A stretch of DNA of 64,000 nucleotides from Segatella copri (GTDB lineage: Bacteria; Bacteroidota; Bacteroidia; Bacteroidales; Bacteroidaceae), in the NCBI RefSeq assembly GCF_009495355.1, contig NZ_VZAD01000034.1, forward strand, positions 1 to 64,000, written 5' to 3'. Position numbers and translations under genes: made by a program. A model generated the notes under the pieces. That model did no database searches, was not told where the DNA came from, and saw only the letters and a list, made by a program, of their open reading frames with translations. This document shows positions 8,275-16,474 of this stretch, piece by piece. Positions within the stretch are counted from its first letter, which is position 1. Each line of letters opens with the position of its first letter.

Positions 8275-9765
8275 ATGGAACAGAAACTATTGATCTATAA
8301 CACCCTCACCCGCACAAAGGAGAGATTTACACCGCTTCATGCCCCCAATGTAGGCATGTACGTTTGTGGCCCCACTGTGTATGGCGACCCGCATCTTGGT
8401 CATGCGCGTCCTGCCATTACTTTCGATATTCTTTTTCGTTATCTCAAGCATTTGGGATACAAGGTGCGCTATGTGCGCAACATTACCGATGTGGGACACC
8501 TGGAGCACGATGCCGATGAGGGCGACGACAAGATAGAGAAGAAGGCACGACTGGAGCAGTTGGAGCCAATGGAGATAGCCCAGTACTACACCAACCGCTA
8601 TCACGATGCGATGGAGGCACTCAATGTACTTCCTCCAAGCATTGAGCCTCATGCCACGGGTCATATCATCGAGCAGGAGAAGCTGGTGCAGGAGATTCTC
8701 GACAACGGTTATGCCTACGAGAGCAATGGCTCTATCTATTTCGATATAGAGAAGTATAACAAAGACCATAAGTATGGCATTCTTTCGGGCCGCAACTTAG
8801 AGAATGTCATCAACGAGAGCCGTGAGCTTGCCGGTATCGGCGAGAAGAAAAATCAGGCCGACTTTGCCCTTTGGAAGAAGGCTTCGCCCGAGCACATCAT
8901 GCGCTGGCCAAGTCCTTGGAGCGATGGTTTCCCCGGCTGGCATTGCGAGTGTACTGCTATGGGCAGAAAATATCTGGGCAGCCATTTCGATATTCACGGA
9001 GGCGGCATGGACCTCATCTTCCCTCATCATGAGTGCGAGATAGCGCAGGCTGTGGCTTCGCAGGGCGACCAGATGGTTCACTACTGGATGCACAACAACA
9101 TGATTACCATCAACGGACAGAAGATGGGCAAGAGCCTCGGCAACTTCATTACGCTTGAGCAGTTCTTCACTGGTGCCCATAAGAGTCTGGAGCAGGCTTA
9201 TTCGCCTATGACCATCCGTTTCTTCATCCTTTCTGCCCACTATCGCAGCACCGTCGATTTCTCCAACGATGCCCTGAAGGCAAGTCAGAAAGGACTGGAG
9301 CGCTTGATGAATGGCTTGAACGACCTTGAGCGTGTGCCTGTAGCCAAGCAGAGCGACGAGCAGGTGAAGAAGTTTGTGGGCGAGTTGCGCCAGCGTTGCT
9401 ATGATGCGATGAACGACGACTTCCAGACACAGCTTGTCATCAGTTATCTCTTCGAGGCATGTCATGTCATCAATACCGCCCTTGACCATAAGGCCAATAT
9501 CTCGGCCGACGACTTGAAGGAACTTTCTGACACCATGCGTCTTTTCACCTTCGACCTTCTGGGACTGAAGAGCGAGAAGGGAGCCAACAACGATGCCCGT
9601 GAGGAAGCTTACGGCAAGGTTGTCGACATGGTGCTCAACCTGCGTGCCAAGGCCAAGGCTGACAAAGACTGGGCTACCAGCGACCAGATTCGCGATGCCC
9701 TTGCTGAGGCAGGTTTCGAGGTGAAGGACACCAAGGATGGTGTAACCTGGAAACTGAATAAATAA
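8275..9765 (+). CDS. cysS: Cysteinyl-tRNA synthetase
   Basis: Class I aminoacyl-tRNA synthetase charging tRNA-Cys. The 496-residue length is normal. The HIGH-type motif is HLGH (residues 40-43) in [15 protein letters not shown]. The zinc-binding Cys is C31, with WHCECTAM and the HHECEIAQ region providing other ligands. The KMSKS-type loop is KMGKS near residue 283 ([10 protein letters not shown]). The helical anticodon-binding region occupies the C-terminal third. The Lrp-type regulator begins 77 bases downstream on the same strand. Confidence 0.97.
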   Translation: MEQKLLIYNTLTRTKERFTPLHAPNVGMYVCGPTVYGDPHLGHARPAITFDILFRYLKHLGYKVRYVRNITDVGHLEHDADEGDDKIEKKARLEQLEPMEIAQYYTNRYHDAMEALNVLPPSIEPHATGHIIEQEKLVQEILDNGYAYESNGSIYFDIEKYNKDHKYGILSGRNLENVINESRELAGIGEKKNQADFALWKKASPEHIMRWPSPWSDGFPGWHCECTAMGRKYLGSHFDIHGGGMDLIFPHHECEIAQAVASQGDQMVHYWMHNNMITINGQKMGKSLGNFITLEQFFTGAHKSLEQAYSPMTIRFFILSAHYRSTVDFSNDALKASQKGLERLMNGLNDLERVPVAKQSDEQVKKFVGELRQRCYDAMNDDFQTQLVISYLFEACHVINTALDHKANISADDLKELSDTMRLFTFDLLGLKSEKGANNDAREEAYGKVVDMVLNLRAKAKADKDWATSDQIRDALAEAGFEVKDTKDGVTWKLNK

Positions 9766-9842
9766 AAATTGTAAGAAGTGCTTGGACCATATTGTATTAT
9801 CATGGCCACAAAGATGAAATAACGACATTAAAAACATAAAGA

Positions 9843-10310
9843 ATGGATAAAATAGATAATCTTGACAGAAAAATCCTGGGCATCTTGTCTAAGAATGCCC
9901 GCATACCTTTCAAGGACGTAGCAGCAGAGTGTGGTGTGTCGCGTGCAGCCATTCATCAGCGTGTGCAGCACTTGGTGGAGGATGGTTACATCACCGGCAG
10001 CGGTTTCGATGTCAACCCCAAGAGCTTGGGTTATTCCACCTGCACCTATGTCGGTATCAACCTCGAGCGAGGCAACATGTACAAGAAGGTGGTGGAGCGT
10101 CTGCTCAACATCCCCGAAATCGTGGAGTGCCATTTCACCACTGGTTCCTATACCATGCTTCTTAAACTCTATGCCCGCGATAACGAGCAGCTCATGGATT
10201 TGCTCAACAATAAGTTGCAGGCCATCCCTGGTGTCGTTTCCACCGAGACTCTCATCTCTCTGGAGCAGAGCATCAAGCGTGAGATACCTGTTATTTTGGA
10301 AGACGAATAA
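9843..10310 (+). CDS. Lrp/AsnC family transcriptional regulator
   Basis: A 155-residue regulator with an N-terminal winged helix-turn-helix (MDKIDNLDRKILGILSKNAR, then DVAAECGVSRAAIHQRVQHL) at about residues 1-60. A C-terminal RAM/ligand-binding domain follows (about 70-145: VGINLERGNMY, VVECHFTTGSYTMLLKLYA). Such proteins usually sense amino acids and form octamers. Its stop codon abuts the ATG of the next gene (TAA then ATG), so the two are translationally coupled. That suggests it may control the adjacent amidotransferase/dipeptidase gene; the ligand is not visible. Confidence 0.92.
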   Translation: MDKIDNLDRKILGILSKNARIPFKDVAAECGVSRAAIHQRVQHLVEDGYITGSGFDVNPKSLGYSTCTYVGINLERGNMYKKVVERLLNIPEIVECHFTTGSYTMLLKLYARDNEQLMDLLNNKLQAIPGVVSTETLISLEQSIKREIPVILEDE

Positions 10311-12059
10311 ATGGAAAACTTTGATTTGGAGTCGCACCTGCAGGGTGTGTACTCCGCCTTTCCCGAAGCGAAGCATCGTCCCCTCATAGGCCTTACTGCC
10401 AATTACGAGGGCATCGACGCTACGCTTCGTGAACGTTATTACAAGCAGGTGGTCGAGGCTGGCGGAGTGCCGGTCATCGTTCCTCCAGTGGCCGACACAG
10501 CCGTCATCATCAATACCCTCCAGCAGTTGGACGGACTCATTCTGACGGGCGGTGGCGACCATAACCCTTTGTGGATGGGCGAGGAGCCTTCGCCCCGTCT
10601 GCACAACATCAATCGTGAGCGCGATCTTGCCGAACTCTTGCTCGTTCGCCTTGCCTTCAATCGTCAGATTCCTATGTTGGGCATCTGTCGTGGCATACAG
10701 ACCTTGGCGATAGCCCTTGGCGGAAAGGTGGAACAAGATATAGAACAGCAGGTGAAGCACAGCCAGGATGCCGACCGTTCGGAGCCAACCCACAGCGTCA
10801 GCTTGGTCAAGGACTCTACCTTATATAATATATATGGCAGCGAGCGCATCATGGTCAATTCGTTTCATCATCAGGCTGTGAGCCAGCCCGGCAAGCGCTT
10901 CCGTGTCATTGCCCGTTCTGCCGACAACATCATCGAGGCCATAGAGAGCAGCGAGTACAAGTCGATTCTCGGTGTGCAATGGCATCCAGAATGGCTCGAG
11001 GCGGAAGGTCAGAAAATCTTCCGTTGGCTGGTAGAAAGGGCAGACGAGTTCTATGCTGCCAAGCAGTTTCATGCCCGCAATCTTACTCTCGACACCCATT
11101 GCGACACTCCGATGTTCTTTCCTCAGGGTGTTCGGTTCGACCATCGCGATTCTCGCATCCTTGTCGACCTTCACAAGATGACTGACGGTCGGCAGGACGC
11201 CACTACGATGGTGGCTTATCTGCCGCAACCCAAGCCCGGTGAGAGTTTCAGCAGCAAGGTGGAGTTTGATGTAGAGACGCCTGTGCAGTATGCCGACCTC
11301 ATCTTCGATAAGATAGGCGACATCGTGGCTCAGAATTCCGATTATCTGGCATTTGCCCGCACTCCAGCCCAATTGTATGCCAACAAGCAGTCTGGTCGCA
11401 AGAGCATCATGCTCGGCATAGAGAACGGTTTGGCAATTCATCACGACCTTGCCAATGTGGAACATTTTGCCCAGCGAGGCATCGTCTATATCACACTTTG
11501 CCACAACGGCGACAATGATATTTGTGACAGTGCCCGTGGCAACAACACCCATCATGGAGTGAGCGACTTTGGCGAGCAGGTTATTCGCGAGATGAACCGT
11601 CTGGGCCTCATGGTCGACCTGAGTCATGCCTCCGAGAAGAGTTTCTACGATGCTCTTCAGATAAGCAGTACACCTATCGTGTGCAGTCACAGCAGTTGCC
11701 GTGCCCTCTGCGATGTTCCACGCAATCTTACCGACGACCAGCTTCGTGCATTGGCTGCCCGTGGAGGTGTGGCGCAAGTTACGCTCTATCATGGTTTCCT
11801 TCGCAAGGATGGCGAGGCCGACATTCTCGACGCCATTGCCCATCTGGAGCATGCCATCAGCATTGTGGGAATCGATCACGTGGGCTTGGGAACCGACTTT
11901 GACGGTGATGGAGGCATTCGCGGACTTGCCGATTCCTCAGAGCTCATTCTCTTCACCCAGCAGCTGTTGCGCCGCAAGTACAGCGAGACAGATATTGCCA
12001 AGATTTGGGGCGGCAACTGGCTTCGTGTCATGCAGCAGGTACAGGAGAGTGTTAAGTGA
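10311..12059 (+). CDS. Fusion: gamma-glutamyl hydrolase-like (PuuD/GATase1) + M19 membrane dipeptidase
   Basis: Two complete enzyme domains in one 582-residue chain. Residues about 20-250 resemble peptidase C26/PuuD-type glutamine amidotransferases: DGLILTGGGDHNP, the nucleophile elbow MLGICRGIQTLA with its Cys, and LGVQWHPEW carrying the His-Glu pair. Residues about 260-580 resemble renal-type membrane dipeptidase (peptidase M19), a zinc enzyme. It has LDTHCDTP (metal-binding HxD), IENGLAI with its Glu, DLSHAS, CSHSSCRALCDVPRNLTD and GLGTDFDGDGG. No signal peptide is visible, so it is probably cytoplasmic. The natural reading is sequential cleavage of gamma-glutamyl compounds and dipeptides, but that is inferred. 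Coupled to the Lrp-type gene upstream. Confidence 0.9.
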   Translation: MENFDLESHLQGVYSAFPEAKHRPLIGLTANYEGIDATLRERYYKQVVEAGGVPVIVPPVADTAVIINTLQQLDGLILTGGGDHNPLWMGEEPSPRLHNINRERDLAELLLVRLAFNRQIPMLGICRGIQTLAIALGGKVEQDIEQQVKHSQDADRSEPTHSVSLVKDSTLYNIYGSERIMVNSFHHQAVSQPGKRFRVIARSADNIIEAIESSEYKSILGVQWHPEWLEAEGQKIFRWLVERADEFYAAKQFHARNLTLDTHCDTPMFFPQGVRFDHRDSRILVDLHKMTDGRQDATTMVAYLPQPKPGESFSSKVEFDVETPVQYADLIFDKIGDIVAQNSDYLAFARTPAQLYANKQSGRKSIMLGIENGLAIHHDLANVEHFAQRGIVYITLCHNGDNDICDSARGNNTHHGVSDFGEQVIREMNRLGLMVDLSHASEKSFYDALQISSTPIVCSHSSCRALCDVPRNLTDDQLRALAARGGVAQVTLYHGFLRKDGEADILDAIAHLEHAISIVGIDHVGLGTDFDGDGGIRGLADSSELILFTQQLLRRKYSETDIAKIWGGNWLRVMQQVQESVK

Positions 12060-12104
12060 AGAATGAAGAAAGTAGAACGTTGTAAGAGAAGAAAATATTA
12101 AACG

Positions 12105-13133
12105 ATGACAAAAAAGATGAAAATCATATTGGGCTTTGTTGCTGCGGCAGCCATTGCTGCCGGGGCTTACACCTATACCAATAGCCATAGTGTGTCGCCC
12201 GACGTGCAGGAGGTGGAAGAGGCCGAGAAACTCAATCCCGTGGGTCCAGCCTTCAATGCCGACTCCGCTTTCGCCTATTGTAACGCACAATGCCAGTTCG
12301 GTCCGCGTACCATGAACAGCGAAGCGCACGAGCGTTGTGGCGAATGGATCGTCAGCAAGTTCCGTCAGTTCGGCTGTCAGGTGGAAACCCAGAAAGCCGA
12401 TCTTAAGGGCTACGACGGTACTGTACTCAAGAACACCAACATCATAGCCCATTACAATCCTCAGGCATCCACACGCATCCTTCTGTGTGCCCATTGGGAC
12501 AGTCGTCCATGGGCAGACAATGATCCCGACAGTGCCAACTGGCGCAAGCCGGTCATGGCTGCCAACGATGGCGCAAGCGGCATAGCCGTGATGTTGGAGA
12601 TAGCCCGACAGCTGCAGGCCGACAAGAAACTGAATCCACAAATCGGAGTCGACTTCGTGTGCTTCGATACCGAGGACTGGGGAACTCCACAGTGGGCTGA
12701 CGTTCAGGACGATGGCGACTCCTGGGCTTTAGGTGCTCAATATTGGAGCGAGAACAAACCTTCTGATTATCAGCCCCGTTACGGCATTCTGCTCGATATG
12801 GTAGGCGGACAGGGCGCTCAGTTCTATCGTGAGGGCATGTCCATGCAGTATGCCTCTTCGGTAGTTCATAAGGTGTGGCGTGCAGCCCGCCAGGCTGGTT
12901 ATGGCAGTTTCTTCCCCAAAAGCGACGGAGGCATGATTACCGACGATCACATTCCTGTCAACCAGAAGGCGAAGATTCCTACCATCGACATCATCCCCTA
13001 TTATCCCGATTGCCAGCAGAGCAGTTTCGGTCCTACTTGGCACACCGTGAACGACGACATGGCTCATCTCGACAAGAACACTCTCAAGGCTGTGGGGCAA
13101 ACCATCATTCAGGTGCTTTACACCGAGGAATAG
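12105..13133 (+). CDS. M28-family zinc protein, probable glutaminyl-peptide cyclotransferase
   Basis: A 342-residue exported or membrane-anchored protein. The N-terminal segment at about 6-24 is a hydrophobic Ala-rich signal/anchor; Met at residue 5 is an alternative start. The rest matches animal-type (type II) glutaminyl cyclases of Bacteroidota. It has CAHWDSRPWADND, the zinc-binding Asp in NDGASGIAVMLE, the Glu in CFDTEDWG, and a C-terminal WHTVNDD with the metal-binding His. Such enzymes convert N-terminal Gln, exposed after signal peptide cleavage, to pyroglutamate. A plain M28 aminopeptidase is the alternative, but the DTEDWG/HWDSRP pattern favours the cyclase. Confidence 0.82.
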   Translation: MTKKMKIILGFVAAAAIAAGAYTYTNSHSVSPDVQEVEEAEKLNPVGPAFNADSAFAYCNAQCQFGPRTMNSEAHERCGEWIVSKFRQFGCQVETQKADLKGYDGTVLKNTNIIAHYNPQASTRILLCAHWDSRPWADNDPDSANWRKPVMAANDGASGIAVMLEIARQLQADKKLNPQIGVDFVCFDTEDWGTPQWADVQDDGDSWALGAQYWSENKPSDYQPRYGILLDMVGGQGAQFYREGMSMQYASSVVHKVWRAARQAGYGSFFPKSDGGMITDDHIPVNQKAKIPTIDIIPYYPDCQQSSFGPTWHTVNDDMAHLDKNTLKAVGQTIIQVLYTEE

Positions 13134-13226
13134 TTTCCTCGTCGTATGTTGGGAAGCCCCATCTTGAGCAGAGATATTGTAGCATTTGTTCACCATGCTG
13201 CATAGCTCTGTATTGTGCCTCCTTTG

Positions 13227-13310
13227 GGTCTTAATAGACGACCGACGCCGGTCGTCTATTGTGACCTCCCTTGGTCATAATAGATGCCTCCGTGGGGCTT
13301 AAGAGACCTC
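13227..13310. repeat. GGTCATAATAGAYGAC repeat family, locus 1
   Basis: Copies: 13227-13242 (forward), 13251-13266 (inverted), 13273-13288 (forward, ending GCC), and a degenerate copy near 13295-13310. The first two form a hairpin with an 11-bp perfect stem (13233-13243 with 13250-13260) and a 6-base loop. The same family occurs at 37006-37089. Confidence 0.85.
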
Positions 13311-13346
13311 AGTTATATAGAGCGCTTTTTCTCTTTAAAAACGAAA

Positions 13347-13378
13347 ATGACACAAAATGACCATGACACAAAATGACC
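13347..13378. repeat. Tandem duplication of a 16-base unit
   Basis: ATGACACAAAATGACC occurs twice in perfect tandem (13347-13362 and 13363-13378). Related TGTCAAAATGTCAAAG-type sequence reappears at about 13465-13490. Confidence 0.9.
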
Positions 13379-13403
13379 GAATTTCAGCATCCTCTTCTCT
13401 GTT

Positions 13404-13515
13404 TTTTAGTCATTAGTCATTAGTCATTAAGAGAAAATGAAGCAAGTCAGGAAACCACGATTCCAAAGTGTCAAAATGTCAAAGTGTCAAAATGACTAAT
13501 GACTAATGACTAAAA
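13404..13515. repeat. 25-base perfect inverted repeat made of AGTCATT units
   Basis: The left arm (13404-13428) is TTTT followed by three AGTCATT units. The right arm (13491-13515) is its exact complement, three AATGACT units then AAAA. The 62-base spacer carries AAAGTGTC/AAAATGTC repeats. A fourth AATGACT follows at 13514-13520. Confidence 0.9.
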
Positions 13516-13567
13516 TGACTAACTTTTCAAGATGTTACAGTATATGACCTTTCCATACATAGAAAAG

Positions 13568-14224
13568 TCAAATCTGTCCCGATTCCACCTGTCTTACCAC
13601 ACGTTCGGTAAGTCGGTCTACGCCGTTGGGGTCGTATTTCTTGGTAAGGCTGGCACCAAAGAGGGCGGCAAAAGCCTGATAGAAGCCAGCACGGATGGGA
13701 CCAAGAAAAGCCTGTATCAGCTGATAGGAAGATGAGTTACACTCGCGGTAAACCAGTTTGATGCAGAGTTTGCCCTGGGCGTAGGTGAGTTTCTTCATGC
13801 GTGGCGTGTATTCGCGCTTGATGTCTTTTTCCACTCGTTTCATGTGCTCGTCTTTCGCCTTTTTGTTGGGCAGTGTTTCCAGATAAGCTCCTGTTTCCAG
13901 AATAATCTGTCTTACTTCCTTGGCGATGGGCAAAACTTTCTTTATGTTGTAAACCAGGCGGTTGTAAGCCATGCGCTGTTTGGCATCCTTGAACTCGGGT
14001 TCCGGATAGACGTACACCTTGTTGACCTCGACATACTGTACGCTGTCTTTGCCAATCAGCACCTTTCCCACCTTCACCATGGGGTCGAAGGTAGGTGTAT
14101 CCATGTCCACCTCCCTGTCTTCGGGATGAGGCGTGGAAGTATCGTCGCTCTGCGCCAAGGCAGGCGCGGAGTGTGCGGCGAGGATAGCTGGAAACAGTAT
14201 GGGTAAAAGTCTTCTCATTTTCAT
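13568..14224 (-). CDS. DUF4294 domain-containing exported protein
   Basis: A 218-residue protein of a Bacteroidota family without known function. A signal peptide spans about residues 1-24 (MRRLLPILFPAILAAHSAPALA). An acidic, Thr/Pro-rich linker follows, then the conserved domain: VYVYPEPEFKDAKQRMAYNRLVYN, then a Lys/Glu-rich helical stretch with KVLPIAKEVRQIILETG. Further on is GKLCIKLVYRECNSSSYQLIQ and the C-terminal RAGFYQAFAALFG..YDPNGVDRL. Probably periplasmic. Divergent from the helix-hairpin-helix gene; both share the 174-base gap with its promoters. Confidence 0.8.
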   Translation of the reverse strand: MKMRRLLPILFPAILAAHSAPALAQSDDTSTPHPEDREVDMDTPTFDPMVKVGKVLIGKDSVQYVEVNKVYVYPEPEFKDAKQRMAYNRLVYNIKKVLPIAKEVRQIILETGAYLETLPNKKAKDEHMKRVEKDIKREYTPRMKKLTYAQGKLCIKLVYRECNSSSYQLIQAFLGPIRAGFYQAFAALFGASLTKKYDPNGVDRLTERVVRQVESGQI

Positions 14225-14242
14225 GATTTCTTATTCTGTGCG

Positions 14243-14250
14243 CAAAAGTA
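14243..14250 (-). promoter_or_regulatory. Promoter -7 box of the DUF4294 gene
   Basis: TACTTTTG on the minus strand fits TAnnTTTG. It lies only 19 bases before the ATG at 14224, implying a very short leader. Confidence 0.5.
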
Positions 14251-14314
14251 ACGATATTTTTGCATTTAAAGAAAAATATTTGCCATTTTCTTCTTCTTTT
14301 TCATTATTTCACAG

Positions 14315-14322
14315 TACCTTTG
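14315..14322 (+). promoter_or_regulatory. Promoter -7 box of the HhH/beta-barrel gene
   Basis: TACCTTTG at 14315-14322, 77 bases before the ATG at 14399, fits the TAnnTTTG consensus. No upstream TTG box is evident at the right distance. Confidence 0.5.
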
Positions 14323-14398
14323 TCCGAAGTACAGAGCATTCTCGTACGCACCTAAGCAATAATGACAATCTACAGATCAACCTAAAAGCCCCAAAGAG

Positions 14399-16378
14399 AT
14401 GACGAAGAGGACAATTTGGCTTTTGTTCGTATGTCTGATGCCGGTCATGGTCCTGGCTCAGAAGGAGATAACTGCTGCGACACCGTGGCAGCAATATCTG
14501 GATCAACTGAGCGATGTGGAGGACTTTGAGGACCAGTCGTGGGAGGAATATGAGGACGTGCTGAACGAGTTGGCAGAACACCCCATCAACATCAATACCG
14601 CCACTACGGAAGACCTTCAGCGCCTGCCGTTTCTCACTGCCCAGCAGATAGAGGACATCGAGGCTTACATCTATCGCTATGGGGCGATGAAGAGCCTGGG
14701 CGAGCTTGCCATGATAAACGGCATGTCGTGGGCTCAGCGCCAGTTGTTGACGTGCTTTGTCTATGTCGGTGAGGTGAAGACAAGGAGTTTCCCCTCTCTG
14801 CGCCAGATTGCTAAATATGGAAAGCACGAGCTGATGGGCATGGTGAAAGTGCCCCTGTATGAGCGCAAGGGCGATGCCGACGGCAGTTATATGGGGAGTC
14901 GTTACAAGCACTGGCTGCGCTATCAGTTTCGTTATAGCGACAAAGTGAAAATGGGTTTCACTGGTTCGAAAGATGCTGGCGAACCCTTCATGAGCAAAGG
15001 CAACGGAGCTGGATACGATTTCTATTCTTTTTATCTTCAGATACGCGGTTGGGGCAGGCTGAAAAACCTCACCTTGGGCCGCTACAGGCTGCATGAGGGA
15101 ATGGGACTGATACTGAACAACGACTTCTCGTTTGGCAAGTTGTCCACACTCTCGGCTCTGGGCCGCAACAGCAATGTGATCAGGGCGCACAGCTCGCGCT
15201 ATGCAGCCAACTATCTGCAGGGCGCGGCTGCCACGGTGACGGTAGTGCGCGGACTCGACGTGACAGGCTTTGTGTCGTATCGCAAGATAGACGCCACACT
15301 GAAGGACGGAGGCATACAGACCATTCTCACCTCAGGACTGCACCGCACCGCCTCCGAGATGGCTAAGAAGGATGTGGCGTCGGCTTTTCTTGCAGGAGGC
15401 AATGTGAGTTATCGAAGGGGCGCTCTGCATGTGGGAGCCACAGGTTTCTACAACTCTTTCTCGCTGCCCCTTACGCCCAACCGCAAGTTGTTGTACAAAC
15501 GTTTTGCGCCTGTAGGGAGTGCATTCTGGAATGCGAGTGTAGACTATTCCTACGTTTCGCCCCGGCTTGTGGTGCAAGGCGAGACGGCAACCGGCTCGTG
15601 TGGGGTCGTGGCCACAGTCAACGCCGTGAGCTACGTCTTCTCCAACCGCTTCTCGTTGGTAGCTCTTCAGCGCTTTTATCCCTATCGTTACTATTCGCTT
15701 TACGCCCGTTCCTTTGCCGACGGAACCAGTGTGCAGGACGAAAGTGGCGTGTACCTGGGCGGCAGCTGGACGCCTACCGACAGCTGGAACGTGACGGCTT
15801 ACACTGATGTGGCTTATTTCGCCTGGCCCAAGTTTGGCACCACGGGCAGCACGCACAGTTGGGACAATCTGCTCAGCATCACCTTCCGTCCATCGGGCTC
15901 AACCTTGTTGGGTGCACGTTACCGTTATCGCGACAAGCAGAACAATCAGACCCAGCGAGGCAGACTTTATGCCACGTATGGGGGCAGAAGCTGGAGTTGT
16001 AAGACGCAGTGCGACATGAGTTATGTGCGCGAGCCCGAAGCTGCAAGCCGAGGATGGATGGCAAGCCAGCAAGCAGCCTACCGATGGCGGTGGCTGAGGC
16101 TGACGTGTATGGCCGGCTACTTCAGTACCGACGACTATGCTGCGCGCATCTATGCCAGCGAGCCCACACTGCTCTACGGCACACATTTCGGCAGTTTCTT
16201 CGGCCGTGGCATGCGCCTTGTGCTGACAACCCGCGCCGATGTGGGCAGTCATCTCGTAGCCCTCTGCAAGGTGGGCAGTACCAAGTATTTCGACCGCGAC
16301 TGTATTTCGTCAGGACTGCAGCAGATAGACGATTCCTCGCAGACTGATATCGAAATACAGGTGAAATGGCGATGGTAA
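14399..16378 (+). CDS. Helix-hairpin-helix protein with C-terminal outer-membrane beta-barrel-like region
   Basis: A 659-residue exported protein. A signal peptide (about 1-20, ending VLAQ) is followed by an acidic stretch. A ComEA-like helix-hairpin-helix region comes next (about 62-125: HPININTATTEDLQRLPFL, then a second turn at GAMKSLGELAMINGMSW). The remaining 500 residues are rich in alternating hydrophobic and aromatic residues with many Gly/Tyr/Arg, ending in a short aromatic strand (IEIQVKWRW). That ending is typical of outer-membrane barrels. Such HhH-barrel proteins are common in Bacteroidota; a link to DNA uptake or surface binding is possible but not shown. Confidence 0.75.
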   Translation: MTKRTIWLLFVCLMPVMVLAQKEITAATPWQQYLDQLSDVEDFEDQSWEEYEDVLNELAEHPININTATTEDLQRLPFLTAQQIEDIEAYIYRYGAMKSLGELAMINGMSWAQRQLLTCFVYVGEVKTRSFPSLRQIAKYGKHELMGMVKVPLYERKGDADGSYMGSRYKHWLRYQFRYSDKVKMGFTGSKDAGEPFMSKGNGAGYDFYSFYLQIRGWGRLKNLTLGRYRLHEGMGLILNNDFSFGKLSTLSALGRNSNVIRAHSSRYAANYLQGAAATVTVVRGLDVTGFVSYRKIDATLKDGGIQTILTSGLHRTASEMAKKDVASAFLAGGNVSYRRGALHVGATGFYNSFSLPLTPNRKLLYKRFAPVGSAFWNASVDYSYVSPRLVVQGETATGSCGVVATVNAVSYVFSNRFSLVALQRFYPYRYYSLYARSFADGTSVQDESGVYLGGSWTPTDSWNVTAYTDVAYFAWPKFGTTGSTHSWDNLLSITFRPSGSTLLGARYRYRDKQNNQTQRGRLYATYGGRSWSCKTQCDMSYVREPEAASRGWMASQQAAYRWRWLRLTCMAGYFSTDDYAARIYASEPTLLYGTHFGSFFGRGMRLVLTTRADVGSHLVALCKVGSTKYFDRDCISSGLQQIDDSSQTDIEIQVKWRW

Positions 16379-16399
16379 GTCAAAATACGCAGCCAATTA

Positions 16400-16431
16400 T
16401 TTGTATATTACATGATTTTTAAGTAATTTTG
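16400..16431 (+). promoter_or_regulatory. Promoter of the polyol-phosphate-type operon
   Basis: TTTG (16400-16403), 20 bases, then TAATTTTG (16424-16431): a good match to the Bacteroidota consensus. It lies 43 bases before the GTG start at 16475 and probably drives at least the four genes to 22005. Confidence 0.75.
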
Positions 16432-16474
16432 CCAACTGTAACAACATGTAATAAACAGCTAAAATAACACAAAC

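Larger units (their letters stand above)
13134..13567. other. Convergent repeat-rich intergenic region
   Basis: This 434-base gap between the cyclase-like gene (+) and DUF4294 gene (-) has no gene. It contains hairpin-forming copies of the GGTCATAATAGAYGAC family (13227-13310), a perfect 16-base tandem duplication (13347-13378), and a 25-base perfect inverted repeat built of a 7-base unit (13404-13515). Each is listed separately. Confidence 0.8.

Noticed and set aside
10821-11879. A 352-codon minus-strand frame inside the amidotransferase/dipeptidase fusion
   Set aside because: Antisense to a gene with complete catalytic motifs. No start signal, no family resemblance.
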